From: Mesorhizobium sp. Root157
GTDB taxonomy: Bacteria > Pseudomonadota > Alphaproteobacteria > Rhizobiales > Rhizobiaceae
NCBI RefSeq assembly: GCF_001427385.1
Contig: NZ_LMGJ01000002.1
Location: 3,618 to 67,617 of the forward strand
DNA length: 64,000 bases
Direction of reading: 5' to 3'
A program made the translations under genes and the position numbers. The notes below the pieces were generated by a model. The model was not told the origin of the DNA. It saw nothing but the letters and a program-made list of their open reading frames with translations, and ran no database searches. Below are positions 35,274 through 44,263 of this stretch, one piece after another. Every line of letters starts with the position of its first letter. The first letter of the stretch is position 1.

Positions 35274-36670
35274 AGCCGATAGGCCTGCTTGGCCAGCCGA
35301 TAGGCGAGGTCGTGCGCCAGTTCATGCGCCTCGTCTTCTTCCAGCCGATGGTCGGCGACCAGCCCGGCCAGATAGGCGCAGTCGACTCGCCGCGCCATAT
35401 CATGCCGTGCCGGGATCGAACAAAATGCACGGGTATCGTCGTTGAAGCCGACCGTATTGTAGAATCCGGCCGTCTCGGTGGTGAGTTCGCGAAAGCGGTG
35501 CATCCCCTCCGGGCTGTCGAAGAACCACCAAGGCGGCCCCAGCCGTAGTGCCGGGTAGTGGCCGGCGAGCGGCGCCAATTCGCGACCGTAAGCCGTTTCG
35601 TCCAGCGTGAACAGGATCAGCGTCAGCCGGGTGTCATTGCCGAGAGCATCGAGCAGCGGCTTGAGATTGCTCACATAATCGGTGCGGGTCGGGATGTCGG
35701 CTCCCTTGTCCAGGCCGAACTCGGCAAAAAGCTGCGGATTGTGATTGCGAAACGAGCCCGGATGGAGTTGCATCACCAACCCATCCTCAACGCTCATGCG
35801 CGCCATCTCGGTCAGCATCTGTGCACGGAAAATATCGGCATCTTCGGCCGAGACGTCAGGCTTCAGCACCCGTTCGAATAGCGCTTCCGCTTCATTTCGC
35901 GACAGGTCCACCGTGCGGGCGCTCGGATGCCCGTGGTCCGTCGAGGTGGCGCCGCGTTGCTTGAAATAGGCACGCTGCGAGCGATGCGCGTCCAGATAGC
36001 CGGCATAGGTCGCCGGTGCGCCGGCAAGCGCCAGGAAACGCTCGACCTCGCTGCGGAAATCCTTGCGGGAGGCGTCGATGACGGCGTCCGGCCGGTAGGT
36101 CGGGACGACACGGCCTTTCCAGCCCGAAGCCTTGATCCCGTCATGTGCGGCAAGCGGATCGGTGGCGGCGTCAGTGGTCGCGATCACCTCGATGTTGAAG
36201 CGTTCATAAAGTGCACGTGGCCGCATGTCCGCTTCACCGAGCCGCTCGGCAATCCGGTCATAGAGGAGGTCGGCATTGGCCGAATTCAACCGATCCTCGA
36301 TGCCGAATACTTCCTGCAGCGAATGCTCGAACCACAGCCGCGACGGCGTGCCGCGAAACAGGTGATAGTTGTCGGCAAAGATGCGCCAGATCTTGCGGCC
36401 GTCGGTTTCCACCGGCATGCCGTCCAGCCGTGGCACGCCCAGCGCTTCCAGCTTCACACCCTGTGAATAAAGCATGCGGAAAATATAATGATCGGGTTTG
36501 ACGAACAGTGTTGCCGGGTCGGGAAAAGCAGCGTTTTCGGCATACCAGCTCGGATCGGTATGACCATGCGGCGAGATGATCGGCAGCGCTCGCACACTCT
36601 GATACAAGCGCTTTGCAATCGCCCCGGTGGTGGATTCGGACGGCAACAGCCTATCGGGATGGAGCGGCAT
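35270..36670 (-). CDS. uxaC: Glucuronate isomerase
   Basis: 466 residues from the ATG at 36670, which has AAGGA upstream; the frame's earlier start at 36730 lacks one. UxaC is about 470 residues long. ISPHGHTDPSWYAENAAFPDPA near residue 35 holds the metal-binding His-x-His; other family landmarks are GWKGRVVPTYRPDAVID and QLHPGSFRNHNP. It converts glucuronate to fructuronate and galacturonate to tagaturonate. The gene starts the uxaC-uxuB operon and is divergent from the GntR gene, with a TAATATATTA box between. Confidence 0.95.
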   Translation of the reverse strand: MPLHPDRLLPSESTTGAIAKRLYQSVRALPIISPHGHTDPSWYAENAAFPDPATLFVKPDHYIFRMLYSQGVKLEALGVPRLDGMPVETDGRKIWRIFADNYHLFRGTPSRLWFEHSLQEVFGIEDRLNSANADLLYDRIAERLGEADMRPRALYERFNIEVIATTDAATDPLAAHDGIKASGWKGRVVPTYRPDAVIDASRKDFRSEVERFLALAGAPATYAGYLDAHRSQRAYFKQRGATSTDHGHPSARTVDLSRNEAEALFERVLKPDVSAEDADIFRAQMLTEMARMSVEDGLVMQLHPGSFRNHNPQLFAEFGLDKGADIPTRTDYVSNLKPLLDALGNDTRLTLILFTLDETAYGRELAPLAGHYPALRLGPPWWFFDSPEGMHRFRELTTETAGFYNTVGFNDDTRAFCSIPARHDMARRVDCAYLAGLVADHRLEEDEAHELAHDLAYRLAKQAYRL

Positions 36671-36774
36671 TTCTGGTCCTTGTGATAGCTGTGACGGAAA
36701 GACAGCCTCGCCGAAAATCTCGGCGCTCATAGTTGTGACGAACCGGCGTTCCTAGCTTGGCGAAGACTACGGAA

Positions 36775-36784
36775 TAATATATTA
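36775..36784. promoter_or_regulatory. Candidate GntR/UxuR operator 2 (uxaC / gntR divergent promoter)
   Basis: The perfect 10-base palindrome TAATATATTA is followed by ATATGTCAAC. It lies 36 bases before gntR and 105 bases before uxaC, so it could serve autoregulation and control of uxaC-uxuB at once. The surrounding sequence is much more A/T-rich than the genes. It is one of three copies in the hexuronate block. Confidence 0.65.
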
Positions 36785-36819
36785 ATATGTCAACTAACCA
36801 CGCGGTGGAGAATTGGTGA

Positions 36820-37572
36820 ATGAGTTCAGCGAAATCCAAGAAGGAGATTTCACGCTTCGAGGCAGCCGCTCGGCCGACGCCCATGCGGGCTGCAAAGCCG
36901 CGCCAAGCGGGCATCGTGCGGACCACAGCTGCGACCGCGGTTTACCGTGAGCTCCATACGGCGATCGTCTCCATGCAACTCAAGCCCGGCAATGCGTTGA
37001 ACGAAAAGGCGCTGGCCGAAAAGTTCGGCATCAGCCGCACGCCGGTGCGTGAAGCCCTGATCCGGCTGGTCGAAGATGGCCTGGTCAACATCTATCCGCA
37101 ATCCGGCACCTTCGTAGCGCCGATCCCGACTTCACTCATTCCTGAGGCCGTGGTTATCCGCCAGGCGCTGGAGGGGGCGACGGTAGAGACGGCGGCGCGC
37201 TGTGCCACGGCCGAAGATGTGGCCAAGCTTGATGACATCCTGGCACGGCAGCGCTTCCTTGCCGACCGGCAGGATCTGAACGGTTTCCACGAGGCTGACG
37301 AGGCGTTCCACGAGGCCATTGCCAATATTGCCGGCTATCCTGGCATCTGGAGCTATCTGAGGCCAGTTAAAGTGCAGATCGATCGTGCGCGCCGCATGAC
37401 CTTGCCGGCTCTTGGCCGTATGGAGCATGTCATTAGCGAGCACATCATCATCCGCGACGCGATTGCGGCGCACAAGGTGAAGGCGGCTTGCGATGCCATG
37501 AAGATCCATCTCAGCGCGGTCATTCCAGACGTGGAGCAGCTTCGCGACAGCTATCCGGACTGCTTCGTCTAA
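36820..37572 (+). CDS. GntR-family (FadR subfamily) regulator of hexuronate genes
   Basis: 250 residues with GGAGAA before the ATG. The HTH reads AVYRELHTAIVSMQLKPGNALNEKALAEKFGISRTPVREALIRL (key part LAEKFGISRTPVREALIRL), the usual GntR pattern. The C-terminal FCD domain has the metal-ligand positions in FHEADEAFHEAIANIAG and a later His in MEHVISEHIIIRDAI. It belongs with UxuR/ExuR-like regulators in function by context: it is divergent from uxaC and upstream of uxuA. It probably binds the T(A/G)ATATATTA boxes and lets go when a hexuronate metabolite is present. Confidence 0.9.
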   Translation: MSSAKSKKEISRFEAAARPTPMRAAKPRQAGIVRTTAATAVYRELHTAIVSMQLKPGNALNEKALAEKFGISRTPVREALIRLVEDGLVNIYPQSGTFVAPIPTSLIPEAVVIRQALEGATVETAARCATAEDVAKLDDILARQRFLADRQDLNGFHEADEAFHEAIANIAGYPGIWSYLRPVKVQIDRARRMTLPALGRMEHVISEHIIIRDAIAAHKVKAACDAMKIHLSAVIPDVEQLRDSYPDCFV

Positions 37573-37703
37573 GAGCTTCTCCGGCAAAGCAGGGGGCCGG
37601 ATAGGCTCAGAGCCATACGGCCATGAGATCGGCGCGGTTCTCCGGTTCAGCCAAAATCGGAGCCGCCTCGCAGACAAACGACTATTTTTCGGAGACGTGA
37701 TTT

Positions 37704-38888
37704 ATGCGACAGGCGTGGAGATGGTTTGGGCCCGAATCCGGTGTTCCGCTTGACGCGGTCCGCCAGGCCGGCGCTACCGATGTCGTAACGGCGTTGCATG
37801 AAGTGCCGATCGGGCGGGCTTGGACCGAAAGCGAGGTTGCGGCGCGCAAGAGCCTGATCGAGGATACGCCGCAAGGGCGCTCGCCACTTGTCTGGTCTGT
37901 CGTCGAGAGCATTCCCGTTCCCGATGCGGTCAAGCGCAAAGGTGTTGCCGCCAAGGCAGAGATCGAGGCCTGGATCGCCAGCCTCGAGGCCGTTGCCGCC
38001 AACGAAATTGGCGTCATCTGTTTCAACTTCATGCCGGTGGTGGATTGGACGCGCACCGACCTCGACTATGAACTGCCGAGCGGTGCGACCGCCATGCGAT
38101 TCGACCAGGACCGATTTGCAGCTTTTGACCTTCACATCTTGCAGCGCAAGGGCGCGGCAGCAGAATATTCCACCGAAGATCGTGCGCGCGCCAAGGCGGT
38201 GTTCGAGGCGATGAGTGACGAGGATGTCGCCGATCTCACCACCAATATCGCCAGCGCTCTTCCGGGCTCGACCACCGAGCCCCTGACTATCCCGGCTTTT
38301 CGCGATCGTTTGGAAAGCTATGCCGGCATCGATGCTGCGCGCTTGCGACATCATTTGATCGAGTTCCTCGCCGCCGTTGCTCCCGCTGCCGAAAGCTGTG
38401 GTGTGCGGCTCACCCTGCATCCGGATGACCCGCCGCGGTCGCTTTTCGGCCTGCCGCGGATTGCCTCGACAGCCGACGACTATGCCGCAGTTTTCGATGC
38501 GGTCCCGTCCCCTGGGGTGGGTATGTGTTACTGTACGGGCAGTCTTGGCGTGCGCGCGGACAATGATCTTCCCGCAATGGCGCACCGCTTTGCCGCCCGC
38601 ATCCACTTCGCCCATCTCCGGGCTACCAAACGTGAGGGAGACGGCCGCAGCTTCCATGAATCCGCCCATCTTGAGGGCGATGTCGACATGGTGGCGATCT
38701 TGCGCGAACTTCTGGCCGAAGACCGCAGGCGTACACTGGATCAGACGATCATCTTCCGCCCCGATCATGGCCACCGTATTCTTGACGACCTGACCAAGAA
38801 GGTCACTCCGGGATATCCGGCAATCGGCCGCCTGCGCGGCCTGGCTGAATTGCGCGGCATCGTTCACGCGCTGGAAACGGGAGCTTAG
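37704..38888 (+). CDS. uxuA: Mannonate dehydratase
   Basis: 394 residues, normal for UxuA. Family landmarks are MRQAWRWFGPESGVPLDAVRQAGA at the start (key part RWFGPESGVPL), VWSVVESIPV, IGVICFNFMPVVDWTRTDL, CGVRLTLHPDDPPRSLFGLPRI (metal-binding His region) and CYCTGSLGVRADNDLP. It dehydrates D-mannonate to 2-keto-3-deoxygluconate. It follows gntR by 131 bases without its own TAATATATTA box, so it may be read from the gntR promoter. Confidence 0.95.
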   Translation: MRQAWRWFGPESGVPLDAVRQAGATDVVTALHEVPIGRAWTESEVAARKSLIEDTPQGRSPLVWSVVESIPVPDAVKRKGVAAKAEIEAWIASLEAVAANEIGVICFNFMPVVDWTRTDLDYELPSGATAMRFDQDRFAAFDLHILQRKGAAAEYSTEDRARAKAVFEAMSDEDVADLTTNIASALPGSTTEPLTIPAFRDRLESYAGIDAARLRHHLIEFLAAVAPAAESCGVRLTLHPDDPPRSLFGLPRIASTADDYAAVFDAVPSPGVGMCYCTGSLGVRADNDLPAMAHRFAARIHFAHLRATKREGDGRSFHESAHLEGDVDMVAILRELLAEDRRRTLDQTIIFRPDHGHRILDDLTKKVTPGYPAIGRLRGLAELRGIVHALETGA

Positions 38889-38917
38889 TCGGGCAAGCCG
38901 CATTCTTGGCAGGTCGG

Positions 38918-40447
38918 CTACATCACCGCGCCGATCTGCCAAGGAACGAACTCATTGTCGCCGTAGCCAAGCTCTTCGGACTTGGTGCGCTTGCCGGACG
39001 CGACCGCAAGAATCTCCTCGAAGATTTCGTGTCCTTTTTCTTCGATCGTGACGCCATCGAGGATTTCGCCGCAATTGATATCCATATCCTCCGACAAGCG
39101 CTGGTACATCGCTGTATTCGTTGCAAGCTTGATGGATGGCGTCGGCTTGCAGCCATAGGCCGAGCCGCGACCGGTGGTAAAGCAGATGACATTGGCGCCG
39201 CCCGCCACCTGGCCGGTGGCCGAGACGGGATCGTAACCTGGCGTGTCCATGAACACGAGACCCTTTTCGGTTACCCGTTCGGCATATTCATAGACGGCGT
39301 TGAGCGGCGTGGAGCCACCCTTTGCCGCAGCCCCGAGAGATTTTTCCAATATGGTCGTCAGCCCGCCCAGCTTGTTGCCGGGCGAGGGGTTGTTGTTCAT
39401 CTCCCCACCATTGCGGGCGGTGTAATCCTCCCACCATTTGATGCGTTCGATCAGCTTTTCCCCGACCTCGCGGTTGCGCGCCCTGCGCGTCAGCAGATGT
39501 TCGGCGCCATAAATTTCGGGCGTTTCCGAAAGGATTGCGGTGCCGCCGTTGCGCACGAGAATGTCAGCGGCGGACCCCAGCGCCGGATTGGCGGTGATCC
39601 CCGAATAGCCGTCGGAGCCGCCGCATTGCAGCGCCAGGGTCAGTTCGCTGGCGGGTGCTGGTTCGCGCCGTGCGGCATTGACCAGCGGCAGCATGTCCTT
39701 GATCCGCTCCAGGCCCTGTTCGATCGTCCGGCGCGTGCCGCCGCTGTCCTGGATGGTCATCGTGCGGAAAGTTTCGCTTTCTTCGACGTTTTGGACGGAT
39801 TTCATCCGACCGATCTGGAAAACTTCGCACCCTAACCCGACCAGCAACACGGCGCCGAGATTGGGGTGGCCAGCATAGCCCCATTGCGTGCGCTGCAGCA
39901 GATCATAACCCTCGCCGGACGCCGCCATCCCGCAACCCGTCCCGTGGGTGAAGGAGACAACGCCGTCGATGTTCGGATAGGCATCGAGCATGCCCGAGCG
40001 AGTGGCAGCCTCGGCGATGAAACGGGCTACCGATGCCGAGCAGTTCACACTTGTGAGGATGCCGATATAGTTGCGGGTGCCGACACGTCCGTTGTTGCGG
40101 CGGAAGCCTTGGAAAGTGGCCTGCTCATCGGTGGGAAGGATGGTTTCCGGACGATAATCTTCTCCGATCCGATGTTCGCGCTCGAAGCCATGCAGGAAGA
40201 CGTTGTGCTCGTGCACCCAGTCGCCGGTCTCGATCGGCTGGCTGGCGAAGCCGATGATCTGCCCGAACTTGCGGATTGGTTCCTCCGCAGCGATGGGCTT
40301 TACAGCCACCTTGTGACCGAACGGGATGGGTTGACGGGCCATGACCGCGTTGCCAAGGTCCGCGCCCCTTTCAATGCGCGCTGCCGCCACCAGAACGTTG
40401 TCCTCGATACTGAGGCGGAGCACCTTTACCTTGGGTGGGGTCAACAT
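38918..40447 (-). CDS. uxaA: Altronate dehydratase
   Basis: 509 residues from the ATG at 40447; the frame's extra 30 codons run into the promoter region. The N-terminal SAF domain (LSIEDNVLVAAARIERG) and the large catalytic domain are joined as in UxaA. Landmarks are GRVGTRNYIGILTSVNCSASVAR, VSFTHGTGCGMAASGEGYD, LGCEVFQI, ALQCGGSDGYSGITANPALG and CFTTGRGSAYGCKPTPSIKL, with conserved cysteines. It turns D-altronate into 2-keto-3-deoxygluconate, the galacturonate branch. No separate tagaturonate reductase (uxaB) is present, so UxuB may cover it or uxaB lies elsewhere. Confidence 0.95.
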   Translation of the reverse strand: MLTPPKVKVLRLSIEDNVLVAAARIERGADLGNAVMARQPIPFGHKVAVKPIAAEEPIRKFGQIIGFASQPIETGDWVHEHNVFLHGFEREHRIGEDYRPETILPTDEQATFQGFRRNNGRVGTRNYIGILTSVNCSASVARFIAEAATRSGMLDAYPNIDGVVSFTHGTGCGMAASGEGYDLLQRTQWGYAGHPNLGAVLLVGLGCEVFQIGRMKSVQNVEESETFRTMTIQDSGGTRRTIEQGLERIKDMLPLVNAARREPAPASELTLALQCGGSDGYSGITANPALGSAADILVRNGGTAILSETPEIYGAEHLLTRRARNREVGEKLIERIKWWEDYTARNGGEMNNNPSPGNKLGGLTTILEKSLGAAAKGGSTPLNAVYEYAERVTEKGLVFMDTPGYDPVSATGQVAGGANVICFTTGRGSAYGCKPTPSIKLATNTAMYQRLSEDMDINCGEILDGVTIEEKGHEIFEEILAVASGKRTKSEELGYGDNEFVPWQIGAVM

Positions 40448-40507
40448 GGTCGCGCTTTTTCTTCTGGAGGTTCGTAGCTGGATGAACGTACCTAGCCTGT
40501 GCATAAT

Positions 40508-40517
40508 TAATATATTA
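40508..40517. promoter_or_regulatory. Candidate GntR/UxuR operator 3 (uxaA / kdgK divergent promoter)
   Basis: TAATATATTA recurs exactly, set in CATAATTAATATATTAGAATG. It lies 61 bases upstream of uxaA on the minus strand and 180 bases upstream of kdgK on the plus strand. Ordinary promoter A/T-richness could give part of this, but the exact 10-base repeat at three hexuronate promoters argues for a real operator. Confidence 0.62.
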
Positions 40518-40697
40518 GAATGGCAGTGGCTTGTCACTGTAGCTTTTTGAGCCGACTGACATGTATGGCGGAGTTGCTCCTTCCGCGGACCCCTGTCGTT
40601 CGCCTCATCAAGGATGTCACTCCTGTCGGAGCCGTATCACGGGAAGCGGCGATGGTTTAATTCTCTTTTTGGATTCACCCTGGATTGGCGGCACGGC

Positions 40698-41615
40698 ATG
40701 GTGGGACGAATTCTCTCTATCGGCGAATGTATGGTTGAGTTGAGGCAGGCCGAAGGCGGCCTGATGCGGAAAGGTTTTGCCGGCGATACTTTCAATACCG
40801 CTTACTATCTACGCGCTTTCCTGCCGGCGGCGTACGCGGTCGACTATTTCACTGCAATTGGCACCGATCCGGTTTCCGACGAGATGCTGGCGTTCATGCA
40901 AAGCGCCGGGATAGGCACCAGTCTCATTCGCCGCGTGCCCCATCGAACGCCCGGCCTCTACATGATTCACCTCAAGGGCGGCGAACGCAGCTTTACCTAC
41001 TGGCGCTCGAATTCTGCGGCGCGGCTTCTTGCCGACGACAGCGATGCTTTGCGCGCAGCGATCGATGCGTCCGAAATGATCTTCTTTTCCGGCATAACAC
41101 TGGCAATCCTGGCGCCGGCGGCGGTCGAAACACTTCTGGCCGAACTCGGACGGGCCAGGGCTGTGGGCAAGCTGATAGCTTTCGACCCCAATATTCGCCC
41201 CGGGCTTTGGGACAACCCCGACACCATGCGCAGGATGATCGCCGCTGGCGCGCGCCTGGCGACTATTGTCATGCCGGGTTTCGAGGATGAGGCGACCCAT
41301 TTCGGCGATGCCTCGGTCTCCGCCACCATTGACCGCTATCGCTCGCTCGGCGTCGAAAAGCTGGTTGTCAAGAACGGTGCGAGTGGCATCACATTGAGCT
41401 TTGGTGAGGAGCGGACTTTCCTCGCAGCAGTGCCGGCTGCAAAGGTGGTCGATACGACAGGTGCCGGCGATAGTTTCAACGGCGCTTTTCTTGCGTCTTG
41501 GATGCAGGGTGACGACCCGCCCCACGCAGCCGAATTTGCCGCTAGCGTCGCCGCACAAGTGGTCGGTCAACATGGGGCCTTGGTGAAGACAGGCATCTCG
41601 TCCAAGCTCAAGTGA
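40698..41615 (+). CDS. kdgK: 2-keto-3-deoxygluconate kinase, PfkB family
   Basis: 305 residues from MVGRILSIGECMVELRQ, the usual start of KdgK; the longer frame from 40614 is unlikely. It binds KDG and phosphorylates it to KDPG, the shared product of both hexuronate branches. PfkB signatures are GFAGDTFNTAYYLRAFLP near the start and DTTGAGDSFNGAFLASWM near residue 250, with the catalytic Asp. It is divergent from uxaA. A KDPG aldolase gene is not in the window. A strong terminator follows. Confidence 0.94.
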   Translation: MVGRILSIGECMVELRQAEGGLMRKGFAGDTFNTAYYLRAFLPAAYAVDYFTAIGTDPVSDEMLAFMQSAGIGTSLIRRVPHRTPGLYMIHLKGGERSFTYWRSNSAARLLADDSDALRAAIDASEMIFFSGITLAILAPAAVETLLAELGRARAVGKLIAFDPNIRPGLWDNPDTMRRMIAAGARLATIVMPGFEDEATHFGDASVSATIDRYRSLGVEKLVVKNGASGITLSFGEERTFLAAVPAAKVVDTTGAGDSFNGAFLASWMQGDDPPHAAEFAASVAAQVVGQHGALVKTGISSKLK

Positions 41616-41681
41616 GTTCCAGCCACGGGCCCAGGCCAATCGGCAGTCCTGTCGCAACCACCGGTACAAAACAAACAACAA

Positions 41682-41710
41682 AAAAGGGCCGCAGCAATGC
41701 GGCCCTTTTC
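41682..41710. terminator. Bidirectional rho-independent terminator between kdgK and the MHS remnant
   Basis: AAAAGGGCCGC (41682-41692), loop AGCAAT, then GCGGCCCTTTTC (41699-41710). The stem is 11 bp and is flanked by A-rich and T-rich runs on opposite sides, so it can stop transcripts from both strands. It is well placed for the convergent kdgK and MHS-transporter genes. Confidence 0.88.
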
Positions 41711-41726
41711 AAAACAGTACCCGGAT

Positions 41727-42315
41727 TCAGTGTGATGCCGTCTCCCATTTATCCTTGAAGGTTTCTCGCGCAAGGAGCGTGCATCCGGTGCTGACGATGC
41801 CAAGGATTAAAAAATAGATGATGATGCCGGTCGGCTCACCGCCATAGGCTGCCAGCAGCGCTGTCGCGATCAACGGCGCCAGTCCGCCCGAAAGCACGGC
41901 ACCGATCTGGTAGCCGATGGAAGCATCGCTCAATCGGACCTTAGTGTCGTACAACTCGGAAAAATAGACCGCCTGCGGGCCATAGAGTGAATCGTGCAGT
42001 ACGTTCAGGCCGATGACAATGGCTATCGTGAGCACGACGATCGATCCGCTTTGTACCATGGAGAAAAACGGGATGATAAACAACGTCGAGGCGATGCTGC
42101 CGAAGAGATAGACCGGCTTACGGCCGATCTTGTCAGACAGCCAAGACCAAAGCGGCAGCATGATGAAGCCGACGAGCGACGAGATGACAACCGCGTTCAG
42201 ACCCACCTGACGATCAAGACCCAGTGATTTGACGATATAGGAGAGCATGAAGACAATGTAGAGATAGAAGACTAAAACCTCACTAACATTTCTTCCATAC
42301 TCGATTATTGCTTGC
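41727..42315 (-). pseudogene. C-terminal half of an MHS-family (MFS) metabolite transporter
   Basis: From about 42315 a minus-strand frame reads NVSEVLVFYLYIVFMLSYIV, then LWSWLSDKIGRKPVYLFGSI, the MFS loop motif, and later LYGPQAVYFSELYDTKVRLSDASIGYQIG, the characteristic MHS stretch (key part QAVYFSELY). About six membrane segments remain of the usual twelve. An in-frame TGA sits at the upstream join, and no start or first half exists. It was probably an organic-acid symporter serving the hexuronate block, cut off by a deletion when the TA/Tn3 segment arrived. Confidence 0.85.
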
Positions 42316-42572
42316 GCAAATCACAAATAGTCTTCGGCGTTCAGCACAAACGCGCAACCGCTTTCTAAAATCTGCAATTTCCTTGAGTCTTCTGTATGCC
42401 ACCCGCTCACGCACCGCCTCGATCTGATCGAATCACCCAGCGTGACAGCCTGACACGCCCATACCGGCATCCATTTTACGACTACCGACTTTCCTGTGTA
42501 CGCGTTTCGATCCATCATCGGGCCGCCCCCACTGGATCAGGCCGGCCAGAGGGCCGGGCCGCCTGGTCGTAT
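42316..42572. other. Junction spacer between MHS remnant and higBA
   Basis: No gene is supported. The stretch is where the transporter is cut and probably carries a deletion or insertion end. A GC-rich imperfect inverted repeat (GGCCGGCC...GGGCCGGGCCGCC) near 42540-42562 precedes the higBA promoter. Confidence 0.35.
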
Positions 42573-42602
42573 TTGACAACGCGTTACGTGTTACGTTACA
42601 AT
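42573..42602 (+). promoter_or_regulatory. higBA promoter with operator repeats; nearly leaderless toxin mRNA
   Basis: TTGACA at 42573-42578 and TACAAT at 42597-42602, 18 bases apart, form a very good sigma-70 promoter. The spacer carries repeated GTTACGT units, a likely HigA operator. The higB ATG is at 42609, only six bases past the -10 box, so transcription would begin at or beside the start codon and no ribosome-binding site would be present. The sequence is seen; the start site is inferred. Confidence 0.75.
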
Positions 42603-42608
42603 ACTCAT

Positions 42609-42887
42609 ATGATCGCCAGTTTTCGCCACAAAGGCCTCAAAAAACTTTACGAGCAGGGCGACCGCAGCAAGATCGCCGCCGACTATGCCGACAAGATCGA
42701 ACGCATCCTGGCCCGGCTCGACCAGGCCGCCGATCCCGCCGACATGGATTTGCCCGGCTACCGGCTGCACGGCCTCAAAGGCGACCTGAAAGGCTTCTGG
42801 TCCGTCACCGTTTCGGGAAACTGGCGTATCATTTTCCGTTTCGATGACGGCCACGCCGACGACGTGGATTTGATCGACTACCATTAG
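42609..42887 (+). CDS. higB: HigB-type toxin (RelE/ParE superfamily)
   Basis: 92 residues. [22 protein letters not shown] is the usual beginning of this HigB type. [30 protein letters not shown] and [13 protein letters not shown] (in short: [18 protein letters not shown]) match the RelE-like fold that cuts mRNA on ribosomes. The antitoxin follows 11 bases downstream, the inverted order typical of hig systems. There is no ribosome-binding site, consistent with a leaderless message and weak translation. Confidence 0.93.
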   Translation: MIASFRHKGLKKLYEQGDRSKIAADYADKIERILARLDQAADPADMDLPGYRLHGLKGDLKGFWSVTVSGNWRIIFRFDDGHADDVDLIDYH

Positions 42888-42898
42888 GAGGTACGACG

Positions 42899-43189
42899 AT
42901 GACGATGAAAAGCCCGCCCCATCCGGGCCTGTCCATAAAGTTCGATTGCCTTGAGCCTTTGGACTTGAGCATCACCGATGCGGCCGACGCGCTCGGCATT
43001 TCCCGCAAGGTTCTGTCGCAGATCATCAACGGCCATGCCGGTATCAGCGCCGAAATGGCCATCCGGCTCGCCAAGGCCTTCGGCGGCTCGCCGGACGTGT
43101 GGGTCAGGATGCAGGCCGCCTATGAGCTGGCGCAGGCGCAGCAGTACGCCGACCAGATCCAGGTCAAACGCTTCGCACCCGCCGCCTGA
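42899..43189 (+). CDS. higA: HigA-type antitoxin (Xre HTH)
   Basis: 96 residues preceded by a strong AGGAGG. The HTH reads [28 protein letters not shown] (key part [15 protein letters not shown]), then [25 protein letters not shown], both typical of HigA/VapI-like antitoxins. It binds HigB and should repress the promoter at 42573. The Tn3-type transposase remnant begins right after the stop, on the other strand; the pair may have come as its passenger. Confidence 0.93.
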   Translation: MTMKSPPHPGLSIKFDCLEPLDLSITDAADALGISRKVLSQIINGHAGISAEMAIRLAKAFGGSPDVWVRMQAAYELAQAQQYADQIQVKRFAPAA

Positions 43190-43214
43190 CCGGCACCGGA
43201 GCCGGGACGGCACC

Positions 43215-44255
43215 CGTGCGCCAGGCGCTTCAGGTTGAAGTCAAGCATCAGATGCGCTTCGGTAAGCCAAGCCACGCCATCACCCTGAACGCCCAGTCCA
43301 AGGCGGTTCTCATCCTTCATGGTGGTGAATGTTGACCGCGGCATTAGATGCTCATCGGTCGGCCGGAAGGATCGGCTGCCATCGACCCAAATGTCTGCAG
43401 ATCGCAGCCGGTCTCGCAAGGCCGCGAGCGTCGCAATCTCGTAGAGACGGCGATCAGGCCCTCCTTGTTCGAAGATGAGCCGACGATCAGCTTGGCTGAG
43501 GTGGGTGATCGGGACGCGATCCGGGAGTGTCCGCCGCTTCTCGGCATAAAGCCGTTTCAGCAGCGAAATTGCTGCGAGAAGCAGATCGTGTCGCCGCGCG
43601 GATTGGAACGAGAACGCCTGTAGGAACGCACCGGCATATTTGTTGACGGTCGCATATTGCTCGGCCGCCAGGGCCAAAGGCGACGCCTCGTTGTCCTCGA
43701 CCATCGACTCAAGCTCAGGCTTCAATCCGCAGCAACCGGTGCCATCCGACTTCCTGATCGAGAACCTCCAATGCATTCCGGCCATAGTCGTTCGCAGACT
43801 GCAGAGCGGTAATCGTGTCGAGGAACATGCGCAGCGCCTTGGCGGTATCCGGTCTGCAGTCCATGTGTCGCTGTTTCTTGCGGCTATTGGCTTGCGAGAA
43901 TTGTCGACCCATCAGTTTGATGAACATCGCGACAGCATTGTCGGTTAGCTTCTGGCCGAGCTTGATGACCTGCGCCACGATCAGAGCGTGCCGGCGCTCG
44001 CATTGAAATCGTTGGCCAACCATGCCGGCGTAGCGTTCCCCTCTCGGATCATCTGGTCCCACCGTCCGGACGATATGCGCATCTGCAGTTTCGGATCGAT
44101 TTCCAGCGTGCGCAGGAAGGCAATTCGTTCGGTCAGACCAACCAGGACGCACCCGGCGCTTCTGGTGCCGAGCGCAGCCAATGAAAGCGCGTTTGGCCGA
44201 TCGACAGATCAACCTCCAACAGTCTGTCCAATGATTGGAGTATATCGAGCGGTAT
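43215..44255 (-). mobile_element. Tn3-family transposase (tnpA) remnant with at least three frameshifts
   Basis: Successive minus-strand frames give SLDRLLEVDLSIGQTRFHWL, GLTERIAFLRTLEIDPKLQM, RRHALIVAQVIKLGQKLTDN, GRNALEVLDQEVGWHRLL, SPLALAAEQYATVNKYAGAF, TLAALRDRLRSADIWVDGSR and EAHLMLDFNLKRLA. Together they are the middle of a Tn3-type TnpA. Frame changes lie near 44150, 43995 and 43725. The N-terminal DNA-binding part and the C-terminal catalytic part are gone. No 38-bp ends or resolvase were found. Confidence 0.8.
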
Positions 44256-44263
44256 GTCTTCGA

